Positions 1 to 11,071 of a DNA stretch of 16,143 nucleotides are shown piece after piece. Within the stretch, counting starts at the first letter, position 1, and the number at the start of each line of letters is the position of its first letter. Source of the DNA: Setaria digitata (Eukaryota > Nematoda > Chromadorea > Rhabditida > Setariidae); NCBI GenBank assembly GCA_003640385.1, contig RCAB01000840.1, forward strand, positions 1 through 16,143. Reading direction: 5' to 3'. The position numbers and the translations under genes were made by a program. The notes below the pieces were generated by a model. The model did no database searches and was not told the DNA's origin. It saw nothing but the letters and a program-made list of their open reading frames with translations.

Positions 1-21
1 TTTTTTTTTTTTTTTTTTTTT
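1..21. repeat. poly-T homopolymer at window edge
   Basis: The window opens with 21 consecutive T. It is a simple homopolymer and no target-site duplication or element can be seen because the left side is cut off. Confidence 0.9.
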
Positions 22-1137
22 GCTCTGTACAAACTTCTAATGTTGAATTGGTTCTAACAGTGAACTACACTAAGACTTACTCAACACTAATTAATTATTA
101 GGCTTTTAACTTTTTTTTACAGCTATTATTTATAATGCTCCTTTTTTTACTACTGATTTTTTGTTATTGAAAACTACTCTTATTGTTAATTCAAATAGCT
201 ACAATGATAACCTTAATGATATTGAAAAGATCAATTACTAATAAATGTTATTACTAAAATGGCCAGTAATATTGAATATTGAAAATTTTCGGATTTGATA
301 AATTCTTATGTAAACCCCAATAGAGACTTCCTGCTTTATTTTGGTACTTCACTGACCTAATTTGAATCAAAAATTTCTGCCAAGTTTAATTTCACTCCCT
401 AACATGAAATAGCAAAAAAGTTTTTTAAATATTGATGAAAAAGACCACTTATAAATCATCAACTGAATATTCGTATATTTATTTCATACACATACACAAA
501 AAAGAAAAAAAAATAATCAAATTTCTAGCAGTGCTAAACTTCAAAGAATTTCAACATCTCAAGCAAACCTTATAGGATTTCTTTCACATCCGTGTGCTGA
601 CCATTTTAAGCATAAACGCAATAGCCTCTCTAAGGATAATAAAATCATTAACTGATCGGTGCCGAAATACTGATTAATTAGTTCCAAAAGAAAGAAGTAT
701 TTCTATTAGCAGTCATTTTTGATTACCTTACTATTTCTTAAATCATCAAGACAAAGAGCATATCAAAAATTGTATAAATGAAACAAAAAAAGAGAAGTTA
801 AAAACTGCATTTGAAGTGATTGGTTGTTCCATCGTTAATGAAATGTAATTGGACAATAAAATGTCAAGAAAATTTTCATTGATAATAATAACATTATCGA
901 TATTGTAACAGCAAATCGATCTGTTACTGCTTAATTAAAGTAATTATAACGCAGTAACTGTTTGCATAGGATGCTCTTCCTATGGTCTGAAGAGATAATA
1001 TGTTAAACTACAGAAGTAAAACAAAGTATCAAGTTGTCCGAAATTTGATATTCTATATTTGAACTGGAGTAATTAACTCGAAGCCGAACCAAATTTTGCT
1101 GCGAAAAGAGGGAGAATCGGAAAGAATTATATCTAAA
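22..1137. other. AT-rich 3' flank of the collagen gene, no gene seen
   Basis: This stretch lies downstream of the minus-strand collagen stop codon. It is AT-rich, and neither strand shows an open frame with recognisable protein features. The collagen 3' UTR must begin here. No canonical AATAAA on the minus strand lies close to the stop; the nearest I found (TTTATT on the plus strand at 478-483 and 335-340) are more than 600 bases away, so the polyadenylation site is unresolved and may use a variant signal. Confidence 0.6.
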
Positions 1138-4100
1138 TTATCGTCTGGTTCCGTCTTCAAAGAACACACCACCATCTATAGCACAATATTTAGGACATAT
1201 GCCTTTTTCTCCTGGTGTCCCTGGAGAACCAGCTGGTCCGGGAGGTCCAGGTTGTCCATCAACACCTGGTGGTCCATCTTGTCCTGGAGGTCCCTTTGGT
1301 CCTGCTGGTCCTGGAGCTCCATCTGCACCTGGTGGTCCAGGGGGACCTGGTGCACCTGGTGGTCCTGGATCACCGGGCTCACCAGGTTCTCCTGGTGTAA
1401 GTGGTTCACTCTGCGCCGGTATGCCGGGTTCACCAGGCGGTCCTGGTGGCCCTTGCTCACCTGGTGGTCCAGGAGGGCCTCGTGGCCCAGGACTGCCCGG
1501 ACTTGCGTCAATACCTGGCCGTCCTGGTGTTCCAGCATCTCCGGGATCTCCTGGTGCTCCTGGTGGACCTGGCTGTCCAGGTGGTCCTAAAAAGCACAAA
1601 AATTGTTTGGACCGTTTTATTTCGTAGAAAAAATAGTTGTCTGCAACAGAATATAACAAGGATTTTCAGCTTCAGCAAAAATTTTCTAGGTAGCTATACC
1701 TTCTCAATAACTAGTTAAGTTAGAACGGTTTATTTGTAGGTCCAAAAAATAGCACCTTGAGGACACGGTTTACATGGTGGAGGTGTTATAGGCTCACAGG
1801 GAGCAGTTGGTGGTTTGCCTGGCATTCCAGGATTTCCAGGCACACCTGGTTTGCCTGATTTACCAGGCTTGCCTGGCGGACCTCGTGGACCTGGTGGCCC
1901 TTGAATGCAACATCCTTCGCAGTGCACATTTGTTGAAGGATTTACTTCAGCATAACCAGACTGTCGTGCTGTCCTGTTATTAGGTCTCGAACTTCCAGGT
2001 GCATTCTTCATGTAGTTCACTTCAGTATATATATCATTTGCTGAGCCCTGAAAAGCCAATATTTCATTGGAATACACAGCAACAACTTCATACACTAAAA
2101 ACAGAAGTCAAATATCACATAGAATCCAGGAAATGATTGATACAACACTCAGTTCTGATTTGTCAATGTTAATTACTAAACAAAAATCTAGGCAGAGTTT
2201 CATTTAGTATAAATGTTCTATAAATGTTTATAACTTTTGTTTAATGGAATTGCTGGAAAGGTCTCACAGTGGTTGTGAAAAAAATGTAAGGAGATTAATT
2301 TATTCAGGCGTTATATAATCAACAAGGTTAAGAAAGAAAAGAATAAATGATGAGTTACTTAAACCTATGGGAAGTTCTGTTTCCGGAAACTATCGCTGTG
2401 GTAAAAGCCAAAAAACTGAAAAACCATTATGGAAACAATGAGCCAGCTTATTGAAGTTTCAGGAATGAAGCCAACAGAGTTGCGTTTAAAGTAACTTCGA
2501 AACTTGATGTGTTTGAGTTCTTTTTCACATCGATGCATGAATGAGTTTTTATCATTTTAAATAATTAATAAGTAATATTAGAATTGTTGTCCATGTAAGA
2601 ATTCTCTATGCTCTCCAATTTAAACTTCAAAATAATTAATTCAAATCATCTAATTTTCCAATACAGTAGCACATTTATCACTTATGTTTCCTAACTATAT
2701 ATTTAAAATTATTTAGCAATAATAAAAAAGTTATTGTATTACAAAATTAGATAACTTCAATAAAATGTTCTAAAATTTTGAAATAAAGGTCTTCGCATGC
2801 ACAGCAAGCAATTTCTTTATCAAAAATTTTCTATCACTCATTTACTGTTTGTTTATCACTGTTTATCACACATTTAATTCGTGACTTTCTTGCTAAGTCT
2901 AGTGCTTCTCAGAGTTTAGCACTTGTTCGATATATTAACTGAAATGAATCTAAAACCGAAAAAAGCATTAGCAAGCAGCTGAACAATCATATTTCGCAAT
3001 GTTATCAAAGTAATTACTATTTATGAGTAATACAGTAATCTTCCACTGCAAGTAGTAGATATTTATCTTAAGTTAATTTAAAAGAGAGAAAGAGGAAGGA
3101 AGGAAAGAAATAATCTGGAATGAGTTAGTGATTCGTTGAAAAGCAATGAGGAGAGAAAAAAACTTGTTTGCTCCATTTGTTAAAGATAGGAACTGGAAAT
3201 GTTACTTACTAATTTTGTTCAAAGTAAAATTACTCAACAAGTCTCAGTCTATTAGCAAGTGCAGTATTATTACTTTTGAGTTATGAGATGAGTTTATTGA
3301 AATAATCAAAATAACAATATTCTTTCAATTACATTCAAAATAATCCATTTCTCATCAAGTCCAGATGAGAGTTTTGAACACAAAGGATTCGAGTTTTATA
3401 AAAGAAATAATTATTTATTTTGACTCGAGTTTTATTTAAAAAAAAAAAAAAAATTCGAAATTCAAATGTAAATTGGAGGAAAAAATTTTAAGCAAATAGG
3501 CCATATAAAAATTGCTAATTATATTTTGAAACCAAGTTTGAGACGTATTATTTCAACTTGCCAGAACACTTGCGTAAACTTCGATGGAAGTTAGAACAAG
3601 TTATGCAAGATATTAACATCTGAAAATGTTCGTACTTCAGGATTACAAAAATTGGCTTAACTTACGTGAAGAAGCGCAAACATTTTTTTTCACAGCTGTT
3701 AATCAGGATAACAAAACCTGTTCAGGCGAGTGAAAATTCAAGTAGATGCCTTTTGCATTTATCCTTTTTTCATCTTATTCGGTGTGCTTTTTCACAAGAA
3801 CAAATGCCGATTTTTGACCCAAATTTTGCTATCTTTACAGTTTATAATTGCGATTACAAAATTCGATGACCTGATTCGCTCTCAATTTCTGCTCCGTACA
3901 ATGGAAAAGAATTCGTTTGTAATCCTAACTGCATTCTAATGGAATGCTTCTTGATAAATGTATTCTGTGATTAGCACTAGATTGTTAAGAGATAAATCCT
4001 ATAACCAAAATGATTCTCGTAGTTTTGAATGGTGCAGAATAGATTTTTGAAAGACTAGAGAAAAGCAAAAAATACTCAATAGAATTAATTTCATATCGAA

Positions 4101-4509
4101 AGCTACCGGTGAATGATATCTCCTACAGTGAGTGTCTTTTGCTCCAAAGAAGCTTAAAATGACAGTATTCCAGAAAACAATAAAAATTAAAACATATGGA
4201 AATGTAGACGAAATTCTAGTCAGTAAAACGAATAACTTCTCCAGAGATATGCATTATGCTCTTCCGAAGACAGATAAAAAAAGATAACATTTTCTAATTT
4301 TCATTTGAAGTATTCCTGGAAACTCTTAATTTTTTATAAACAATTACCTTGCAAAAGCTAATTTCACGGTGCATTTGTCGCCTGACATGTGCTACATAAT
4401 TGTAAACCATCGGTAGAGAAACGACAACAGATAATATTGCAACAATGGAAAATGATACAGCGGAATATGCGACAAATTTATAAGCCTTTATGCGACCATC
4501 TGATTCCAT
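1138..4509 (-). CDS. nematode cuticle collagen, complete, 3 exons, 300 aa
   Basis: Exons on the minus strand are 4509-4348, 2047-1756 and 1586-1138. The joins keep frame: CAAG|gtaatt to tttcag|GGC in phase 0, then CAAG|gtgcta to ttttag|GAC in phase 1. The product is an extracellular structural collagen that trimerises and is crosslinked into the cuticle. Residues 1-54 hold a hydrophobic membrane-anchor stretch and the homology block ending [15 protein letters not shown]79-T-A-R82 followed by QSGY is a likely furin/BLI-4 cleavage site. Cysteines 97, 100 and 101 precede a first Gly-X-Y block (104-133), a cysteine-rich break (C138, C146, C149) and a main Gly-X-Y domain (about 152-280) with short interruptions such as PAQSEPLT. 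The tail has CPKYC (C282, C286) and ends FFEDGTRR. Length is normal for the family. The tail is shared by many cuticle collagens, so I give no specific symbol. Confidence 0.95.
2048..4347 (-). other. 2.3 kb first intron of the collagen gene
   Basis: This intron separates the membrane-anchor exon from the first Gly-X-Y exon, with donor gtaatt at 4347 and acceptor tttcag ending at 2048. It is AT-rich, carries an A16 tract (3438-3453) and has no open frame with recognisable protein character on either strand. I see no inverted termini or other sign of a mobile element, but a degenerate element cannot be excluded by eye. Confidence 0.8.
3438..3453. repeat. A16 homopolymer
   Basis: Sixteen consecutive A lie in the first intron of the collagen gene. 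It is a simple repeat; nothing around it suggests a retroposed copy. Confidence 0.9.
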
Positions 4510-4531
4510 CGTCGCTGCTGAGGGAAAGAAT
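4510..4531 (-). promoter_or_regulatory. probable trans-splice acceptor of the collagen mRNA
   Basis: Read on the minus strand, a pyrimidine tract ttctttccctcag ends at 4518, and a second CAG ends at 4515. These are 8 and 5 bases before the ATG at 4509. A splice acceptor this close to the start codon with no coding sequence before it is the usual arrangement for spliced-leader addition in nematodes. The alternative is an ordinary acceptor joined to an upstream non-coding exon. Confidence 0.55.
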
Positions 4532-6047
4532 GAAGTACTTATTGGACACTGTAGCCGAAAGACGACTGCAACGAATGTTCCGGATGGCTCAATAATCAGA
4601 AAACGAGCGGATGAGTGATTGGTGAAGTATTTGAAAGGGACAGATTGATGTCGTCGTTTTCAGATAGCGAATGATTCCTTCCGATCCGATATACGTTTGA
4701 ATCCGATTACATATACCTGTACATCCATCCAACCTAAACCATTTAAATAGGCCTTGATGGATAGGAATGTCTACTCCTCCCCTTATAAAACTCTTTCCTC
4801 CGACCCATATCTATCACCTCATCCTACATCAGCGATGTATACGACATGATAAGACAATAGACTGATAGTAATGATTTGGGATGAGAATTACTGGAAGACA
4901 GATGTTCACATCTTTCATCTTCTACTTTTTTCCCTTTTCTTTTGCACAATTAATGGATGATACGTTTTCTTTTGATGATAACTAATGTATAATGTTTCAA
5001 AGAAGTCAAAATCATTATGTTAATTTCAGCTAAAATGTGAAACAGTAGCAGGAATCGAAATTTATGAGCACAGAGTAACTTCAGGTGCGCATTTTCTGAA
5101 AAACTTATGAGCTAATGAATGCACCATAAACTCCGCAAACAGAAAGCATAAGGTATAGCACTAAGTTCCACTTAATATTCAATCAAAATTAAATTAAAAG
5201 TTAAATTACTCATGGGCGTTTGTGATTAACAGCATTTATTTCTGAAATATTACTGAATCCGTCGGATGTCAAATCTCCAGAAATTTACTTTGGCATTAAA
5301 AATTCACTCTGAGATATCCGAATATCTGAATATCTGCTTGGCAATGCATAAAGCATTTTCATTAGTCATCAATGATATGCTTCATTAATAAACTAGGACA
5401 GTAAGTCTGAAATGATACTTAAAGATATTTCGTTCATACTTGACTGGCTTCCTTTTTTCTCTTTATTTTTTTCTCTCACTTTTTGTAATTCACAGTGAAA
5501 TAGAATATTAATAAATGGAAAGGAAGGTATCGATGGCAGGAATAAATAGCCAACGATTCAGGTCGATGCACACACATTGTAAGACCTTTTGAAAGAAGAA
5601 ATTTGGAAATATTTTAAAGAGATCCGCTAGAACTGTTGTTGCTTGTTTCATTCCCGAAGATAAAAAGTGATGATGTTGTCCTAAATGTTTTCAACTTCTA
5701 TTCTTGCCCTCTATTTCCCTGATGTTCCGAAGTTTCTCATTTATGTCTATTCCTTTGTTTTTGACAAGTTAAATGACCGATGATAACTCTCTCATAAAGA
5801 ATCTCTATCATGTTCATTCAAAGTTCCAATAAAGCCTGTTAGTTTAAAAAGTAAATATAACAAATTTCTTATATTTACTTATAAAGTGTCGACTTTCCCT
5901 TCGTGCAATTAATTAAGACTAATGCAATTAATAAAAGTGTTCTAAACGACAAATCACTTTCCCTAATTTTCACTATGTACAAATTTATTTATGCATATCT
6001 AATACAACTTGGCTAATATGCAGTCGCCTGCAATACCGTGGCTACCT
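4532..6047. other. intergenic region, collagen 5' flank and nucleotidyltransferase 3' flank
   Basis: The part next to 4532 should hold the collagen promoter. A TATAAG on the minus strand at 4787-4782, followed by a G/A-rich stretch, is a weak TATA-like candidate about 270 bases before the ATG. The part next to 6047 holds the 3' end of the nucleotidyltransferase gene with an AATAAA. Between them the DNA is AT-rich and I see no supported gene on either strand. Confidence 0.6.
5984..5989 (-). terminator. polyadenylation signal AATAAA, nucleotidyltransferase gene
   Basis: TTTATT on the plus strand reads AATAAA on the minus strand, 59 bases after the TGA at 6050-6048. The spacing suits a short nematode 3' UTR and supports the gene ending in the 6152-6048 exon. 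Other AATAAA copies at 6509-6504 and 6494-6489 would serve the alternative stop at 6819, about 310 bases downstream of it. Confidence 0.5.
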
Positions 6048-6152
6048 TCACCCAAACGTGAAAGAAAGCCCGATTTCCGGATGATTCCTCCTGCCATTAT
6101 CTTCATTAACTACATCCACAAGTTTGCCATCATAATAAGATATCCAGCGTTC
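6048..6152 (-). other. candidate 3'-terminal coding exon of the nucleotidyltransferase gene
   Basis: Acceptor attgattag ends at 6153. It is followed by 34 codons starting ERWISYYDGKL and ending LSFTFG, then TGA. The stretch is GC-richer than its flanks and has mixed, protein-like composition. It joins in phase 0 to the donor after NWP at 6834, and AATAAA follows 59 bases after the stop. The exon also holds RR before a peptide ending in FG, a pattern seen in neuropeptide precursors, so a separate small gene is a weaker alternative. Confidence 0.55.
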
Positions 6153-9100
6153 CTAATCAATGTTAAAGAACACTGACACAATCATTTTGATCCTTTTAAT
6201 ACTTTAGCTATCGATTCATCGTTTATTCTTTTTTTCCATGGTAATACAATAAAAATTCATGTGCAAATCAGAAGCTCCTCTACCGCCTTTGTTAGCGACC
6301 TTACCCAATGCAATTAATATTACCTGGTAACTTGAACAGAATATTCACGTGTTATACACGATTTAAATGCTATACTTCGTTCATCGAAGATCAGTCAGAT
6401 CAGTAATCTAGCCAACACTATGGCATGACAAAAATGTTAAAAATAATCTTCCCACGTAAGAGTGAAAACACTGTTATCATGAGACAAATTTATTCCAGCT
6501 GTATTTATTGGATTATAGAATACAATGGACATCAACTGTTTCAGAAATAAACCAGAGAATTGAAAACAACATTTTTAGTTCATAAGATCTGGCTCAGCAA
6601 CATCAAAAATGATAAAATATTTAGAAACACACTCTCGACAACAACAAATTCACATTTTTTCTCTCCAAAAATCATCCATATAAACTTCCTGAATATCAGA
6701 CACCTTTTTTTTTCTGGTTCATCCAGAAGTACATCATATGCAGAAGGATGAAGCTATAAACAGTTGCGGGAAAGACTCGATTTTTTCAAGAGTTACATAC
6801 CACAGAAAAAAGGTAGAGCTATTTCATAGATACTGGCCAATTAAGACAATGACCAGCAAGCATAGCTTTTTTGGTAGTTAAAAAAGCATTTGTTAACAAA
6901 TCGGCTCCTCCTTTAACACGACATATTGTAGCTGAGGCGTATGGGTCAAATATCGAAAGTTGGTGTTGTTCATATTCATTTCTGAAACAAAACCATAGAT
7001 AAACCTGTTCTAATCATCACTAATGACTTTCTTCTTGAACCAATATCCACCTTGGTAGATAACAGAAATGTATTTCAAAACAAAATACTACATAATGAAA
7101 TCTAAAATGAAGCCTATCATTTCAAAACTGATTAATAGATTTCACGCTAACTGCGAAAAAACACGCAAGAAAAAACTCACCCGAACTGGTTCTTTTCAGT
7201 AACAGTGGCATTACTAAGGTGCAAACTGATATGATTGAAATCATATTTTGCATAATGACTCACAAACAGTAATATTAATTCTGCTACATCTGGTTCTTGT
7301 CTTTCTCGAAAATCTAAATCCTTCTGAAAAATTTTCAATGTAAATAGAACTAACAACATTTTTAGCTCATAAGATTATAAACCAAACAATCCACAAAGCA
7401 AAAGTAATTTGAAATATGAAATGAAACATACGGGCTTCCCATATAAAGATACTGCTACCCGCTGAATTGGTAAAGTAGGCCTCAGGTATCCCCTGAATTT
7501 TTTGCACATAATTGGCAGAACTGCCTGAATACCATATGAACCTGTGCACTATAAAAAAAATATGAACTGCATCAAAGATAACAAATTTTGGAGATGAATT
7601 CAATCTACATTGCTTACTAATCCGACTTTAGTTTGCCTAAGTAGCTGAGTGATTAAGTAGAATTCTGGGCTCCAGAAATTCCTCTAAAAATTCGTGACAG
7701 AGCCATAAAATTTGCGAAATCACCAAAGAAATGGCGCCCATACATCACAAGTTTACGAATCTAAGCACTACTAGAAAAAATTTTTGACACACACCTGCAA
7801 GAAGTGCAGAACCAGCATCAATACATGATAAGTGGAAAATAAACCATGTTTACTGTCCTTCAGTCTCTGTGATTCCAGCCAATTTTGTGCCCACAGATTT
7901 AATAAAGCTACCCGTGCGTCATACTAAATTATCAAATAGTTACTGAAGATGCAGAATTTTTATGGTGCATCAAAAACAAATCAATAGAATTTTTAAAGAA
8001 GATCTTTTTGAAAGCAAGTGAAATAACCTTATTTCTGATATTAATGTACAATTACTTTTCAATACTTGAACACGAATACTGTCCAAATTTTAGATACAGA
8101 CCTGAGCACAACGTCGAACAAAGTAGGTATTCCTGATCGATGCATATTTTTCAAACTGAATATCAACTTGCATATGTTTATGAGTTTGTAAATGGAGAAT
8201 TGGTACTCGAGCTGTGTGAATAATGTCTGATTGAGTCCAATCAAACTCCTTACAGAGACAGGATTCCTCGATTTTTGTTTTCACTTCTGTCATGAATGTT
8301 CTGCAAACAAAATATTTCAGATTCCCAATAACCACTCAAATATATGGGTAAATTATTAAGATTATTTTAGGTCTTGGATATAAACGAATTCTGATATTCA
8401 ATATTGCGAGCAATCTGAAACAGCAGAAAGTGTAATTATATTTCTAATGATGCCACGAATATTGTGCCCAATAATGAAAAAGTTAATTCACAGGTTGATT
8501 CAGAAAGGATACCGCCTAAAATTTTCTTTAGCAAGCAACCGCAACAGCTTTTCCCGTTGTTTTTCATCAGTCGTTGATACGTATACCAAGTCGATATCTG
8601 ATGTACCACTAGCAAGCCCAGAAGCAGTTGATCCTACCGGTACAAGATACTGCCCATGGTTATTTGCTAAGATTCGACGTAAACCCGTAACGATATTGGT
8701 TCGATATTGGAGAGTCTGAAAAAAAGAAGAGCAAATTGATTAACTAACACAATCATAACCTACGGCAACAGTTCATCACGTTGGAAAGTTTAGAAAGAGT
8801 CTAACTTCATTTCTGTGATCATAAAAATGCATGAACTGTTGATAACTATAATATCATATTTAAAAACGGTGAAAGACCTGATGATCACTTATGATCACTT
8901 GAACTATGCTAAATGAGTAATAAGGCATAGTTGCGTACACTAATGCTAGAATGATATACATTCAAGCCCAGATACATTTATCCAATAATCAATAGATAAA
9001 TACTGACTGTCTTTGAGAAATTCAAGAAATTATTAAAACTAAAATTTATGAGAATGACCTGCATGTAACTACTGTGCCGTTTAATAGCCTCCTGCCTGAC

Positions 9101-9310
9101 AAGTGCGGATAATCGCTGTAATTCCTCCTGATGTTTGTTGACCATAAATTCCACAAAACTATCGCATACAGCGAACTTCTTCTCATTATTTTTTATTACT
9201 ACAGTGGTGGATGAGGCCTGTTGACTTTTAGCATTGCTATATCGGACTTTGGCCCGAACTGGTTGTGTTGTACTACAAACACTAGGGAACTTCAGCGCAC
9301 TTGCTTTCAT
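6048..9310 (-). CDS. GLD-2/Cid1-family nucleotidyltransferase (non-canonical poly(A) or uridylyl transferase), 8-exon model, 431 aa
   Basis: This enzyme family adds A or U residues to RNA 3' ends. Minus-strand exons are 9310-9059, 8715-8513, 8300-8102, 7923-7795, 7548-7432, 7323-7181, 6981-6834 and 6152-6048, all phase-consistent. G112-S113 and SDIDL (D124, D126) form the nucleotidyltransferase motif. TARVPILHL leads to the third catalytic aspartate D198 (VDIQF), then IRNTY. DARVALLNLWAQ and STYHVLMLVLHFLQ (219-261) are the central domain. About 311-335 is the PAP-associated segment, and IFDPYASAT (358-366) the nucleotide-recognition region. All three catalytic aspartates are present. In-frame TAG lies two codons before the chosen ATG, with an acceptor-like ctatag between. 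No RNA-binding domain is visible. If the last donor (CCA|gtatct) is unused, the protein ends with VSMK at 6819 (401 aa). The start of exon 5 is slightly uncertain. A/U specificity is not proven. Confidence 0.88.
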
Positions 9311-11071
9311 TAACTATAGCAATTATACATAGTAATTAATGAGCCGAAAAATAAACCTGGAATATAACAACAATGTAGGAATTCAAATAGAATGCGAAAA
9401 AACTGACTATAATTAAGCCACTTTCACCCTCCCTCCTTTTCTCATTTCTTAGAAAATTTATGACAGAAGCTCTTTCCATGCTTTTCCCAGTTCCTTATAT
9501 AACCTGTTCAATTTTAATCTTAAACAGTATTATATTCCCTATTTCTCTACTCCTAAACACTCTTCCCCTAACGACTCTAGTCTACCTTGCAATCAGTACG
9601 ACTTCCTTGTTCTATTTCATGAATCCTTATCAGTAATACTTCCTAATTTTACAACCCATCTCAAATGCTATTAACCAAGTTGAAAGGAAAAAACCATTTC
9701 ATTAATACAATTTGAAAGACTTCCTAATAGGTTTTCAATAAATAAGCCATTTCCGTACAGGGTAATATTTCGAAAAAATGTGTATGGCAGATGGCACCAC
9801 TAACACAGCTCATTTTCTACTCAGTTTATAGCATAATTGGAAGTAGATTTTTATGCAATTTGTACATTTCATAAAAATTAAGATAAAATTATTTGTATAT
9901 ATTGTAACCATAACACAGCAGCAAGATAAAATTCCTTAAAACAGCTCCCATTACTATCAGCTGCTCAGCTCTGATTTACTTTCAGCAGGTCTCGCAAGAA
10001 ACAAATACTTTCGAGTCATTGAAGAAGTCCTCCATAATTCCTCAGAAAAAAAAAAAAAAACAGTTCCCAGATCACAGTGACAAATAACTTAATAAAAAAT
10101 TCAAAAAACATATGACGAAAGTACATGAAAGAAATAAAAAAGAGCAAAATGAAAAATAATACACCTACATTTGATTTTCTTTAAACCTCCTAATTAATAA
10201 GAGAATATTATAAGTTTTAAAGCTCAGCGGTTATACATCAAACATATCAGTAGATAAATGCATGGAAGTATCACTGCGAAAAAAAAGGAACATGACAATA
10301 AAAGTTACACCTTGAAACTTTCAGGATCATACAGACTGTAGAAACCGAAGTAAGAATATTTTTCACCAAATGACAAACTTCTGCAATATAATAACAAATG
10401 CACACACTACTTGAAACTTAATAACGAACTGAAATAATAAGTAACCGGGAAATTTTTCACAAAATATTTCAGTATCCACGATCAAAAAACTGATCAATCC
10501 TAACAAAGCATAAAATATAAGCATAAAATCAATAAATCGCAAATGTATTCCGCTTATATCAATTTGTAAAAGCCACAAATAAAGGCATCCTTCAATTCTC
10601 TTCGTTAGTTGGCTAGCATGTTTATAATCTAAACAACCCTTTCACAAATCTGTCCAAGTATTGTCAAAATACAGGTAGTAAAACTGTATCGTTAAAAGCG
10701 ATAAGGGTAAAGTTAGAAAGTTATAAAATGGCTAACAAACTTGGAGTGAAAAAAACGTAATTCATGAAGTGCTGCATGAAAACGAGATACAACATGGAAG
10801 ATATTGGAGATATCAACAATGCTCTAGTCTCAAGAAATACTAGATAAAAAAAATTGCAATTTTTCCTTTCCCTTCGTTATTTCTCCCAGTCAGCATTATT
10901 CCAAACTTTTCCGTCTATGATAATGCTTGATTCACTACATATAACAGATAAAACTGACTACGGCAAACTTGAAAGAGTAAACAAAATGGTCAGTTCACCA
11001 AATTTAAGAGATCTGTTTCCTTTCGGCAACAACACAAAAGAATTGTTGCTAATAAACCGGCAGAATGCGAA
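9311..11071. other. intergenic, nucleotidyltransferase 5' flank and cnb-1 3' flank
   Basis: The region is AT-rich with an A15 tract at 10046-10060. Open frames here, such as the hydrophobic one on the minus strand around 10363-10578, have only AT-driven composition (F, I, L, K) and no recognisable motif. No AATAAA on the minus strand was found near the cnb-1 stop; TATAAA at about 10626-10621 is a possible variant signal. I see no supported gene. Confidence 0.6.
10046..10060. repeat. A15 homopolymer
   Basis: Fifteen consecutive A lie in the intergenic DNA between the nucleotidyltransferase and cnb-1 genes. Confidence 0.9.

Noticed and set aside
1096..1718. Long open frames on the plus strand and other minus frames rich in W/S, P/G, V/L/Q or H/Q
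   Set aside because: They are shadows of the Gly-X-Y repeat of the minus-strand collagen, whose repetitive GGNCCN codons keep other frames open.
6018..6176. 52-residue plus-strand frame beginning MQSPAIPW
   Set aside because: It is antisense to the better-supported minus-strand terminal exon 6152-6048, which has splice, phase and polyadenylation support.
8386..8414. 29-base exon-like segment in the nucleotidyltransferase intron (acceptor ctgtttcag, donor gtttat)
   Set aside because: The flanking exons 8513 and 8300 join in phase without it, and including it shifts the frame into a stop.
8447..8719. 90-residue plus-strand frame
   Set aside because: It is antisense to the catalytic exon (8715-8513) of the nucleotidyltransferase, where the minus strand carries GSTASGL…SDIDL.
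8881..8900. Tandem duplication of a 10-base unit (ATGATCACTT twice)
   Set aside because: Two copies in an intron of the nucleotidyltransferase gene are a trivial short duplication with no sign of a larger array.
10363..10578. 71-residue hydrophobic minus-strand frame resembling a membrane protein
   Set aside because: Composition is what AT-rich DNA yields (F, I, L, K), no acceptor or neighbouring exon supports it, and no motif is visible.
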